Of a stretch of 64,000 nucleotides of DNA, positions 22,678-33,107 are shown one piece after another; positions within the stretch are counted from its first letter, which is position 1; each line of letters starts with the position of its first letter. Under the pieces are notes generated by a model. That model was given only the letters and a program-made list of their open reading frames with translations, was not told the DNA's origin and did not search any database. This stretch comes from Brachypodium distachyon (Eukaryota > Streptophyta > Magnoliopsida > Poales > Poaceae), in NCBI RefSeq assembly GCF_000005505.3, contig NC_016131.3, positions 26,279,001 to 26,343,000 of the forward strand. The letters run 5' to 3'. The position numbers and the translations under genes were made by a program.

Positions 22678-23022
22678 CTTCTCGTTGACCCGCGTAGGTT
22701 GGAGCGGATGTCGCCGATTGATGTGTCTACCGCCTGGATCTAGTTGCCCACCTGATCCAGCCCCTTCTTAATCCCGTCATCTAGGAGTCGCTGGAACATG
22801 GTCTTGAGGGATTCCTCCAGCTTTTCCATAGCATCCAAGACAAAGCGGGTCTGGGCCGATGGCTTGGAGACCGGAGCCGTCGCTGCCTCCTCTACGTCGG
22901 TCAAATGTCATCGGGATTTAGGGGGATCGACCCGAAGGTGTTCCCCGACCAGACGGTCGATGTTACTGACCGGCGGCGAGATTGTGAAGCGCGCCGAGGA
23001 CCGTACGTCTTTGATACCAAGT

Positions 23023-23305
23023 TGTTACACCCAACCCAGTTTTCGACGGGGCGAGGCTGTAACCCACCGCGAAACCCAACCAGACGGCACGCCGCCGGAG
23101 GCAAGAGAGAAGTAGCAAAGTTCAGTACCGAATTCAATTTCTAATGGATACCCTTACAGACAGAGAGCTCGGCATAAAAGCCACACACGCACAGGTGCAC
23201 CACACGGCAACACACCCCAGCTAACTGCCCACTCCTAATTAACAGCTTGTCGACAAGTACAAACTATTACCAAGTTACACCGTAGATGTGTCTGCAGGTG
23301 TAACA
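23023..23305 (-). repeat. 5' LTR of the gypsy element
   Basis: 283 bp with the same ends as the left LTR. It lacks the 23-bp duplication but has extra bases near 23047-23060 and 23085-23098. CATAAAAGCC on the plus strand is shared by both LTRs. Confidence 0.93.
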
Positions 23306-23310
23306 TGTTC

Positions 23311-24097
23311 AGGCCACTGTGTTGGCCCACCGGTTTGTCAATGATTCCAACCATTGACCTACAAGAGAGGACAAAAGGTTCTTTGTAAAAGAATCATAGA
23401 CTGTACCACGGGAGATAATTGCTCATCTGGTGTCCGCTTGAGCTGGACGCTTATCTCCGTGCAAGACCAAATGGTCTAGCTAGAAACCAAATGGATACCT
23501 ACAGATACGAGAAGTATAAAAATAACCAGACTTTGGCAAGAAAACTGCAGAGACCTTGAGACGGTCAACGCACCACTGATCACAGGGCAGCTACATGAAA
23601 GTGCGTGCCTTCTGGCACCGCCGGAAACAACAAAATTTCAGCAGGATCAGGCATCCGACAGACGAACCAACAATGGGGCCTGACATTAGCACGCTACAGA
23701 AAACTGGGATTCAGTGGAGTACGCCGGACGCGCCCACATGGACACTGTCCAGAGACAGCGATATCACCACGAGGTAGTGGCGCCAGTGCAACCAGCATGC
23801 AAAGGGCAGTATCAGCAGGATTGCCACAGATCAGGAAGCAAAACGACTGCCCCGGAGGCCTCAAGGTTATAGTGGATCAAATGAATTTTATCGCACCATC
23901 TTATCCAACAAGAGTCATCAACATGGCAAAGATATGTTGTGTCCCCATGCAATAGTCAACTCTCTTCTATTAGGTTTCCACGGTTAACTTACAGTTATGG
24001 GTTGCAACGTCCATATGAGCCAGTCAATCAGCAACTGTGAAATGCTAGATAGGAAAGCAGTTTATTCTCCCTGTAATCCAACAGGTGAACTTCTATT
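23311..24097. other. Intergenic, nothing recognised
   Basis: Low-complexity-free DNA of ordinary composition. Frames of 60-116 codons at 23595-23955 have no recognisable similarity and no codon signature. Confidence 0.5.
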
Positions 24098-26063
24098 TTA
24101 TTCTTCCTTACTTAGATACCCAATAGTCCACCGACAAGAACCAAATGCACAGTAAAATTGCATCCAATGTGTGTCGAAGGAATGATCATCAAAGATCATA
24201 GTCTCAATTCAAGGCCTACAATACAAACTTTCCAACACCAAAAGTACAGTTTGTCCAAATATACAGAAGATCGATACTGTTTTATACTGTTCAACGGTGT
24301 AATTAAAACATGCTCAAGGGAGTAGTAGGCAGAAGAACTAGCAGTCATACAATACATGTACTTCCAAATGTTCCTAAATAGCAGGTGATAAGTTTCAGTG
24401 TTGATGTTTTACAGAATCAGAATATAACAAAAAATGCACTGCACCAACAATAAGATAATCAAAATGCTAAAACAAGGAAAATTTGTATCTGACCAAATTT
24501 AAGGAAAGCCAAACACGATAATGATTGAGTGCAAAGTTTCATTACCACGTGGCACCTCTGCCAGGCTAGGAACTCGCATTGGCTAGTTGTTCTACACAAG
24601 CAACTTTCACACATGACCGATTTAGGAAGCAAACACTATCTCAAGAAGACGCGGTTTTCAAATACTGACATGTTCCGTAACTGATACTGTACAAGGTTGC
24701 CAGGAAGCGGGCAATAAAAAATGACATGTACCGATGTATCTAACAAGTGACCAATACATTAGCGCAAACAAAAGGTAAGCACAAAAAGAGAGCAACAACT
24801 ACCCTGTCCTCTGGTGCATGATCCAAAATTGAAATGGTAACAGCCTTGTTGTTATACAGAAAAGAGATCTATACAAATGCAAGCATAAAAACTGAGGAGA
24901 GTTTCAGAACAAATTAAACAAACAAGAATTGGTATTTCAGTGGTTCAGATTAGCACAACCCTTCAACTGCAACAGTTAAAATATGGATATGGTTCCTGGC
25001 AACAACATGCAATATAGTCTGTCACTCTACAGGAATAATCGAGCTGAATCATCCATTGTAGCATCTAAAACAGATAGCTGAAAACTGTGACTTGCTCCAA
25101 GCAAGGCCTTCAAGCACGATAACTAACTAAACATAATGCCAAGGGGCCAAATCAGGAGAGGCTAAATCATCTTAAGCAGAAAAATCATAGCAGTTAATAA
25201 CAAAAGTAACCTAATAACATAAACTGATAACTGAAGATAGTATGCCATCCTAATGGACACTAAAGAACTGAATACCTGCCGATTTTCTCGGACACTAAAG
25301 GATACATTTCTAAAATCTAGATGAAATTACATTATATAATGACAGAAATGAACAATTACTAACAGACATATACATTATAAACACCTCATCTTGCTCCAGC
25401 AAGACAAGCCCATCCATGATAAGGCACAAAGTAGAATGGTAGAGACTTATTCCTTATGTCCCTTCATATAATCTGACAAAAATGAAAGCCTTTCGTGCAA
25501 AAAAAGTTATTCAAATGCTGAAAGTTTACTGAACATGGCATTATCTTTTAAGCAACACTCAACGTATGTAATGCAAGCAAATACTCCAGAATCACCATTG
25601 AAAACAATACTGTAGCAATAATAAAACAAGTGCCGAGACAGAGGTACAGTACAGCTCTACTGGTGTAACTAAACACACAGAAATCAACAGGCCTTAACAT
25701 CTGAGTGTAGCATGTAGCTGTACAGAGAACACAAGAAATAGCTTCAAAGCTCAAACAAACGGGGGATAATATTATTCATAGCTTGTATGGTAGTACTGTA
25801 TCAGTTGACTTGAGTTCAGCTTTACATTCGATGGGTAGATACATAAGCCCAATCTGTGCATCAATTCATACTACCTGGTCAAACATTGAAGTGCTAGTTT
25901 AACAAAATGACATTCCAGGCTGTGTCATTTTATGTTCTCACCATCTGCCTCTAATGCGCATATAAACTCCTTCTCTTGGTAGCAACCAAACAGGTGTATT
26001 ACATGCATGGTGCAATCATTATCGGATAGACCACAGACTACAGCACCACCAGCACAAACATAT
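24098..26063. repeat. 1.97-kb tandem duplication, unit 1
   Basis: This unit begins near TATTTTATTCTTCCTTACTT and ends near CAGCACCACCAGCACAAACATA. It is followed directly by unit 2 at high identity over the whole length, with scattered substitutions and short indels. The sequence is AT-rich and intron-like on the minus strand. Confidence 0.88.
24803..24868 (-). other. Candidate 66-nt exon, unit 1
   Basis: On the minus strand a TTTGTATAG acceptor precedes 66 nt without stop, encoding 22 residues from ISFLYNNKAV to LDHAPEDR, followed by a GTAGTT donor. The length is an exact multiple of three. Unit 2 differs only at two third-codon positions. The protein family is not recognised and no flanking exons could be joined, so this is a candidate and not a gene call. 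Confidence 0.4.
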
Positions 26064-27963
26064 GTTTTTATTCTTCTTTACTCAGATACCCAATAGTCCA
26101 CCGACAAGAACCAAATGCACAGTAAAATTTCATCCAATGTGTGTCAAAGGATTGATCATCAAAGATCATGGTCTCAATCAAGGCTACAAGACAAACTTTC
26201 CAACACCAGAAGTACAGTTTGTCCAAATATTCGGAAGATTGGTACTGTTCAATGGTGTAATGAAAACATGCTAGGCAGAAGAACTAGCAACCGTGTATAC
26301 ATGTTTCCTAAATAGCACGAGATAAGTTTCAGTGTTTATGTTTTACGGAATCAGAATAACAAAAAATGCACTGCACCAACAATAAGATAATTAAAATGCT
26401 AAAACAAGGAAAATTGTATTTGACCAAATTTAAGAAAAACAACCACGATAATGATTGCGCACAAAATTTCATTACCACGTGGCACCTCTGCCAGGTTAGG
26501 AACTCGCATTGGCTAGTTGTTCTACACAAGTAACTTTCACATATGACCGATTTAGGAAACAAACACTATCTCAAGAAGATGCGGTTTTCAAATACTGACA
26601 TGTTACGTAACTGATACAAGGTTGCCAGGAAGCGAGCAATAAAAAAATGACGTGTACCAATGTATCTAACAAGTGACCAATACATTAGCGCAAACAAAAG
26701 GTAAGCACAAAAAAAGAGCAACAACTACCCTGTCCTCTGGTGCATGATCCAAAATTGAAATGGTAACAGCCTTATTATTATACAGAAAAGAGATCTATAC
26801 AAATGCAAGCATAAAATCTGAGGAGAGTTTCAGAACAAATTAAACAAACAAGAAATGGTATTTCAGTGGTTCAGATTAGCACAACCCTTCAACTGCAACA
26901 GTTAAAATATGGATATGGTCCTGGCAGCAACATGCAATATATAGTCTGTCACTCTGCAGGAGTAATTGAGATGAATCATCCATTGTAGCATCTAAAACAG
27001 ATAGCTGAAAACAGTGACTTGCTGCAAGCAAAGCCTTCAAGCATGATAACTAACTAAACAGAATGCCAAGGAGCCAAATCAGGAGAGGCTAAATCATCTT
27101 AAGCAGAAACCATAGTAACAAAATAACATAAACTGATAACAAAAGATAGTATGGTATCCTAATGAACACTTAAGAACTGAATACCTGTCGATTCTCTCGG
27201 ATACTAAAGGCATACATTTCTAGAATCTAGATGAAATTACATTATATAATGACAGAAATGAAAAATTATTAACATACACACATTATTACAAACACCTCCC
27301 AGTCTTGCTCCAGCAAGATAAGCCCATCCATGATAAGGCACAAAGTAAAATGGTAGCGAAATATTCCTTATGTCCCTTCGTATAATCTGACAAAAATGGA
27401 AGCCTTTCGGGCAAAAAGTTTTTCAAGTGCTGAAAATTTACTGGACAGTGCATTATCTTTTAATGCAACACTCAACGTATGTACTGCAAGCAAATACTCC
27501 AGAATCACCATTGAAAACAATATTGTAGGAGTAATAAAATAAGTGCTGATACAGAGGTACAGCTCTACTTGTATAATTAAACACATAGAAATCAACAGGC
27601 CTTAACATCTGAGTGTAGCAAGAAGCTGTACAGAGAACACAATACACAGAGGAAAATAGCTTCAAAGCTCAAACAAACGGGGGATGATGTTATTCATAGC
27701 TTGTATGGTAGTACTGTATCAGTTGCATTGAGTTCAGCTTTACATTCGATGTATAGATACACAATCCCAATCTGTGCATGAATTAGTACTACCTGGTCAA
27801 ACATTAAAAAAAAAAATGGCGCTGTGCTAGTTTATGTTCTCACCATCTGCCTCTAATGCTCATATGCACTCCTCTTGGTAGCAACCAAACAGGTGTATTA
27901 CAAGCATGGCGCAATCATTATCAGATTGACCACGGACTACAGCACCACCAGCAAAAATATATG
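26064..27963. repeat. 1.9-kb tandem duplication, unit 2
   Basis: The copy runs from TTTTTATTCTTCTTTACTC to CAGCACCACCAGCAAAAATA. The offset from unit 1 is about 1970 bp at the left end and slightly less at the right because of net deletions. Confidence 0.88.
26729..26794 (-). other. Candidate 66-nt exon, unit 2
   Basis: The duplicate of the candidate exon at 24803-24868 with identical splice-like borders. Both differences are AAC to AAT in adjacent Asn codons, so the encoded 22 residues are identical. Confidence 0.4.
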
Positions 27964-28570
27964 CCCTAAACAGGCTTCTAGAGAGAACGAGTTCATATTA
28001 CAATCTCCATACCCTGTTCACGGGCATGTTTATATGACTTAATAGAACATCAGACCTCAGCAGGGTTATACAATCTTTTTGGTTTTTGCACGCAGTGCAT
28101 CTGTGCCACTAGGAAACTTTGACAAAGTAGTTTGATTCCTGTGGGATTCATGAGAATTGCAAGTCATCAAAAGAATATTTAATAGTGGGTCCCTGGCTCA
28201 CAGTAACCAGCAGAAAGAACAAAGAAAGATAGTGGTGTTGAAATAACATATTACTGGTAATACAAACAGGAGAGATAAGTAGAAAGGCAACATCTTGCAC
28301 TAGAGGAAAGTGGACCATATCAACATAGACGAATTAACTGAAAGGGAAAATGCTACATGCACATGATTTACACCACATATGAAAGGTGATAACAAACTGA
28401 CTGAATATATAATTAAGAGTAATTCAGCAAAAACCAATTAGAAAAAATGTGAAGATTCGATGTACTGCACAAGATGCAACAAGATATGAAAAGGAACAAG
28501 GAACAATTTATGAAACAAAGGGATGAAAACATTGTCGACACAGACAAAATACAAACAGTAAATTGCATTG
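27964..28570. other. Intergenic or intronic, nothing recognised
   Basis: AT-rich sequence after the tandem duplication. No frame, repeat or motif could be assigned. Confidence 0.45.
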
Positions 28571-28830
28571 GAATGGACTCAGATTCACCTTTGCTCTATC
28601 ATATAACTCAATCCCTATCATCTCTTATCACCAGATCAACACGTTCTTACATGAGTGGAGTTGTCCTTGTTATCATTCAACAAGAATAACCGTCCAAGGA
28701 CAGATCCACCAGTATCATGGAATCAAAAAGGCTCTTGAGAAGGGAAGATCACTTGATTACCACCAGTGCCTTGATTGCTCAAAGGCATGATTATTTCAGT
28801 CATGGTCAATCATCATCGCCCTTATCAAGA
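28571..28830 (-). repeat. R repeat copy 1
   Basis: First of six diverged copies of an unrecognised repeat. On the plus strand each carries the islands GGACTCAGATTCACCTTTG, GTTATCATTCAACAAGAATA, GTCCAAGGACAGATCCACCA, GTGCCTTGATTGCTCAA and a GGTCAATCATCATCGCCC end. Different copies break the reading frames differently, so a shared protein is unlikely. Confidence 0.7.
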
Positions 28831-28963
28831 ATACATGACATTATAATCCTGCATAATTCCTTCAATGTGTTTTGAAAATCCTGTTAATAAAAGAGGCCCT
28901 AAAATACAAATATTAATAGCAAACATTGCACAATTTGCTTGGGACCAGTATAATTGCATTCGA

Positions 28964-29226
28964 GTGGGCTCAGATTCGCCTTTGTTCAATCATATAACCC
29001 TACCCCCAACATCTTGTCACCAGATCAACCTGCTCTTACTTTTAGTGAATCTGCCCTGGTTATCACCCATCAAGAATGACCATCCAAGGACAGATACACC
29101 AAAATTAGCACATGATCGAGAAGGCTCAAGAGAGGACGATGGATCCAACTTGATACCCAAAGGTGCCTTGATTGCTCAAGGGCGTGCCTATATCAGCCAT
29201 GATCGAACATCATTGCCCATCATAGG
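28964..29226 (-). repeat. R repeat copy 2
   Basis: The same islands in the same order as copy 1, e.g. GTGGGCTCAGATTCGCCTTT, CTGGTTATCACCCATCA, CATCCAAGGACAGATACACC, GGTGCCTTGATTGCTCAAGG and ATCATTGCCC. Confidence 0.75.
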
Positions 29227-29236
29227 ATTATGTTCC

Positions 29237-29283
29237 TTTTTTTTTAGAACAATGACCTGGCTTTATTGATTCATAAAAGAAAG
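29237..29283 (-). mobile_element. LINE-like 3' tail fragment
   Basis: Read on the minus strand this ends ...AATAAAGCCAGGTCATTG TTCT followed by nine A, like an L1-type 3' end with a poly-A tail. No coding part is attached. Confidence 0.4.
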
Positions 29284-29285
29284 TA

Positions 29286-29345
29286 CTCCCTCTGATCCAT
29301 GATGAATAGCTGATTTAGTATAACTTTGTACTTAAGTTATACTAA
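29286..29345. mobile_element. Stowaway-type MITE, left arm
   Basis: TA precedes CTCCCTCTGATCCATGATGA and a GCTGATTTAG motif. A matching right arm is at 30394-30429, so one MITE may have been split by about 1 kb of local duplication. Confidence 0.6.
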
Positions 29346-29509
29346 ACCGCTATAGAACTAAAAGCTCCATCATGGTCTTTCGAAATCAAATATCTCTGTT
29401 CCTTAATCAAAGAGATAGATCAGCAGCAGCAACAGAGAGAGAGAGAGAGATTTTCGGTATACGAATAAAAATTCCGCAGCCAAAATAGCCATCAATCTGC
29501 ACATGCATT

Positions 29510-29760
29510 TTAGTGGGCTCAGATTCGCCTTTGCTCGTTCATATAACAGTATCCCCATCATCTTATCACCAAATCAACCAGTTCTTACTTTAGTGAATCT
29601 GCCCTGGTTATCACTCATCAGGAATGACCATCCAAAGGACAGATCCATCAAAATTAGCACATGACCGAAAAGGTTCAAAGAGAGAAGGTAGAAACCAACT
29701 TGATACCCACAGATGCCTCGAGGGCATGCCTATATCAGCCATGGTTGATCATCATTGCCC
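29510..29760 (-). repeat. R repeat copy 3
   Basis: Very similar to copy 4 at 30697-30957. The duplication extends to the left, where AAAAGCTCCATCATG and TCTGTTCCTTAATCAAAGAG occur at about 29359-29411 and 30487-30542. Confidence 0.8.
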
Positions 29761-30393
29761 CTGAAAGTTGTACTATGGTTGTACTAAGGCTGCGTTTGGC
29801 ATTTACGTGTTTGGCTAACCAACTTTTTTCTGCTTTTATGTGTATTTCTGAACAGCAGATTATAAAATAAGTTCAGCGCAGCTAGGCCTGGTAATGGTGC
29901 GGATCAAGATGGTTGTAACGGTGCAGGTATTCAAACAGGTTTCGTTGGTGCGGATCCGAATGGATAGAAAAAAAATTTGGATTGGATCGGTTTGGTCTAG
30001 GTGAATATGCGGTTTGGATTGGTCTGGTCAGGTCTCTCCCCGTCCACCCTGAATGGTTTGGACGTGTATCACTTCAACTGTATGTGACTGTATCAGTGTA
30101 TCTGAATATAGCAGCACAGGCAGGCAGTGGAAACATCTGCTGGCAGCGCCTCTCCTAGCGTTGGCCCCCATGGTCTGAGACGTGGATTCCAACCCGCAAA
30201 CTTCGTGCAGTCTGGTGAGGTTCGGGGGCTACCTGCATGCGGTTTGGTATGGTTTGGATTAAACAAACAGATTAGTGGGGCGGATTGGTATGGGGAGCGA
30301 GCTGGCTGCCGCATGGATCGATCTGGGTCTGGTGCGGGTTTGTCCCCGTTACCAGGCCTAAGCACAGCACAGTTCAGCAATGCAAAAACTAAG

Positions 30394-30429
30394 CCTAAAT
30401 CAGCGACACTTATTATGGATCGGAGGGAG
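30394..30429. mobile_element. Stowaway-type MITE, right arm
   Basis: CCTAAATCAGCGACACTTATTATGGATCGGAGGGAG followed by TA, complementary in type to the arm at 29286. Confidence 0.6.
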
Positions 30430-30696
30430 TACAATAGACCGATTCAATCGAAATGAATATAAGCAACAAAGATCCACAATATAACTAAAAGCTCCATCAT
30501 GATCTTTTGAAATCAACATCTCTGTTCCTTAATCAAAGAGATTCATCAGCAGCAGCAGCAAACAGAGAGAGCTTGATGATGATGGTAACAGTGGATCAAT
30601 TTTTCAGTTCAAGCTCCGCCACTGATGTTGACAGCAATGATTTCCGGTATACGAATAAAAATTTTGCAGCTAAAATAGCCATCAATCTGCACATTG

Positions 30697-30957
30697 TAGT
30701 GGGGCTCAGATTCGCCTTTGCTCGTTCATAGAACAGTATCCCCATCATCTTATCACCAAATAACCAGTTCTTACTTTAGTGAATCTGCCCTGGTTATCAC
30801 TCGTCAGGAATGATCATCCAAAGGACAGAGCCACCAAAATTAGCACATGTCCGAAAAGGTTCAAAGAGAGAAGGTAGGAACCAACTTGATGCCCACAGGT
30901 GCCTCGAGGGCATGCCTATATCAGCCATGGTTGATCATCATTGCCCCTCATAAGATT
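30697..30957 (-). repeat. R repeat copy 4
   Basis: All islands are present. It ends 0.4 kb before the GC-rich block at 31370-32050, the same arrangement as copy 6 at 46.1-46.4 kb. Confidence 0.8.
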
Positions 30958-30980
30958 CCATTTCTCAATCAAAGAGATCG

Positions 30981-31022
30981 AGCAGCAGTAACAGCAGCAG
31001 CAGCAACAACAACAACAACAAC
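30981..31022. repeat. CAG/CAA microsatellite
   Basis: An imperfect (CAG)n run followed by (CAA)n, 42 nt. Confidence 0.85.
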
Positions 31023-31194
31023 TTGACCATGAAGGGGACGATGGGTCATATTCTTTTAAGCTCCTCCACTGATAGTGACAGCAGTGATTCGCGGGAAAGC
31101 AACAATGAACAGCCAAAATAGCCATCCATCACCCTCAAGTCTCCAGAATTTGCAAAGGGGTGTGGTTTACTTAGAGCATCTCTAGCAGGTTGTA

Positions 31195-31309
31195 CTCCCT
31201 CCCGTCCGAATTAACTTGTCAAAATATTACTGTGTATCTAGACGCTTTTTAAACAGAGATACATCCATATTTGGGCAAATTTGAGACAATTAATATGGGT
31301 CGGATGGAG
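31195..31309. mobile_element. Stowaway MITE, complete
   Basis: A 115-bp element between TA dinucleotides. The ends are CTCCCTCCCGTCCGAATTAA and the complementary TTAATATGGGTCGGATGGAG. Its terminal CTCCCTCC motif is shared with the mariner-like element at 38875-43456. A solo right arm of a second Stowaway follows at 31313-31346. Confidence 0.85.
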
Positions 31310-31369
31310 TACTAAATCAGCGACACTTAATATGGATCGGAGGGAGTAGAGTTTTTTGGAAAAATTTAG

Positions 31370-32050
31370 ACGATGGAAGAACCGACCTCTGCACACAGCG
31401 AATGCAAAGGTGGTGGTAACGGAACCACTCGATTCCTCGCATCTCTGGTCCGTCCCCACTTCCTAGGGTTCCCAGCGCCCAACTGCTCGCTTGAGGCGGC
31501 CCCCTTGGAGGTGGAATCTGGAACTAAACACACATGCACACACAGACACACACTCGTTTGCCAAAAGAGGCCACGAGGATAATTAAGCTTAAGAAGGGAA
31601 GCGAAAGATAGAGACAAGAGGCAGAGACAGAGAGAGGCACACCAAATGGAAGCAAGATGTTAAATCCATGGCGAGGCGGCTCAGATCTACGGCTTGGCCT
31701 CGCCGGAACCAAACGAACGGAAGCCGCGCCAGCCTCCCGCAACACGGTCCCTAGAGCCCCAAGCACAGCCGAATCCGCCGCCGCCGACGGCTGCCTCGAG
31801 CCGGGCCTCCAATGCCGGCGGCGTACGCGTGGCGAGGTGCGGGCTGGCTGGCCCCGCGAGGCGGAGTTCTGACGCGGCCGCAGCTCGGAGGGCACGGGTC
31901 TGCGCCAAGGGCCGGGCCTCCTCATCGCCGCCGATTCAGAGTGGCCGCGGTCCGGGCGGTGCGATCATCGGCCACGGCGAGGGGGACGGACGGAGGTGGG
32001 AGCCTCCGCCGCCCACACACGCGGCGGCCTCACACCTAAACTAATGATGA
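31370..32050 (-). other. GC-rich block, putative 5' end of minus transcription unit
   Basis: About 70% GC at 31700-32000, and CCG/GCC-rich on the minus strand, as in the first exons of grass genes. Frames on both strands (for example 31925-31524 minus, 31694-32044 plus) are open mainly because of GC content and resemble no protein. Its position upstream, in minus-strand sense, of R copies 4 to 1 parallels the block at 46363-47620. It may be a non-coding leader or a decayed first exon. Confidence 0.35.
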
Positions 32051-32125
32051 GTGCGTGAAGGAGTGCGGCCGCGACGAGGTTTTGTGTGAAGTCAGGAGAG
32101 GACAAGAGCCATGTTCGGCCCAAAT

Positions 32126-32199
32126 GCTGGTCAGCCCACATTCTCTTATCAGCTGCTGGTCAGCCCACATGCTCTTATCAGCTGCTGGTCAGCCCACAA
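32126..32199. repeat. 29-bp tandem repeat
   Basis: GCTGGTCAGCCCACA recurs at 32126, 32155 and 32184 with CTCTTATCAGCT between, giving two and a half units. An A-run after AATAAAATTGTCTC at 32270-32300 nearby could be a retroposon tail on the plus strand. Confidence 0.85.
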
Positions 32200-32576
32200 G
32201 TAAAAAGACAGAACCATGCAAGGCAGTGCGGCCCTTGTAAATTACTCAATTCAGATCCTATTGCCTCCAATCAATAAAATTGTCTCAAAAAAAAAAACAA
32301 TAACATATAAGAATGAGTACCAGATTCTGAGTAAAAAAGCGAGTACCTGTTTCTGCAAAAATATTCCCACCAGACAGCTTCCACGCAGATCTACAGAAAT
32401 GAAATGGAAACATGTGCAGGGTTTTTTATTGAGGGAACATGTGCAGGTTATCAAGCGACCGAAAATCAATTGTTCTTTTGGTGAGCGATCTAATGCATGT
32501 CAGACTAGATAATACTCCGTACTCTACTGTTCATGAACACAAGAGGAACATTGGCAGTAAAGGTCCATAACATGAC

Positions 32577-32894
32577 AGCTCGTTTGGCACTTCTCATTTC
32601 ATTTCATTTGGTCCAAATGAAATGAAATCTATTTTTTGGTAGGATTTCATCTGGTTAAATTTGAATTCCGGATTTAAAAATCATGTTTGTCTACCATATG
32701 GATTTGTAGAGTTAGAGACAAATTCCAGAGAAATGATGGCTTGTAGAGAGAAATTGAGATTAGTTGTATTGTGATTCCATGAAATTGCAAATTGAATTCA
32801 TATAGTCAATTCCGTGCCAACCAAACAAGTTAGTCTCTAAAATTCAAAATGAATTCCACAATTCTAGTCCCAAATGATGGGTGCCAAACGAGCT
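32577..32894. mobile_element. MITE of 318 bp, family unresolved
   Basis: The ends AGCTCGTTTGGCAC and GTGCCAAACGAGCT form a perfect 14-bp inverted repeat. The interior is AT-rich with further inverted pieces (ATTTCATTTCATTTGG). No clear target duplication was found, so hAT or Harbinger assignment is open. Confidence 0.75.
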
Positions 32895-33107
32895 AAGAGT
32901 TATGCTACGAATGAAGAAACAAACTGAAAAGGTGAATGCTGGAAGCCAGGACAAGGAAGTGTAAAGGATGTGCAGTTGCAAACAATTCATCAAAAGATGC
33001 AAAAGCCTACCCTGTTCCACGCTACTCACAGCACATAAAGTTTTGGACTAAAGATAGTAATACTCCATCCCGCACATAACAAGTGTCGGATCGGAGGGAG
33101 TTGCATA

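Larger units (their letters stand above)
17931..23305 (-). mobile_element. Ty3/gypsy LTR retrotransposon, Reina-like
   Basis: A complete 5375-bp element read on the minus strand, flanked by the 5-bp target duplication TGTTC (17926-17930 and 23306-23310). LTRs of 282 and 283 bp begin TGTTACACC and end GGTGTAACA. Next to the right (5') LTR a TTGGTATCAAAG primer-binding site fits initiator tRNA-Met. A purine tract AAGGAGAGGG lies before the left (3') LTR. The internal region has gag-protease-RT-RNaseH-integrase order. Small size, short LTRs and a chromodomain-like C-terminal tail suggest the Reina lineage of chromoviruses, which is inference. The LTRs differ by many substitutions and several indels, so the insertion is old. 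Confidence 0.93.

Noticed and set aside
24098..27963. LTR-type direct repeats of a large retrotransposon
   Set aside because: Units lie head to tail with almost no sequence between and lack TG...CA ends and a primer-binding site.
28571..30957. Box C/D snoRNA cluster in the R repeats
   Set aside because: C-like and D-like motifs recur but no flanking stem and no consistent second pair; kept only as a remark under the R finding.
31524..32044. Several overlapping frames of 75-133 codons in the GC-rich block
   Set aside because: Open on both strands and in several frames at once, Ala/Arg/Pro/Gly-rich, no domain; treated as leader-like non-coding DNA.
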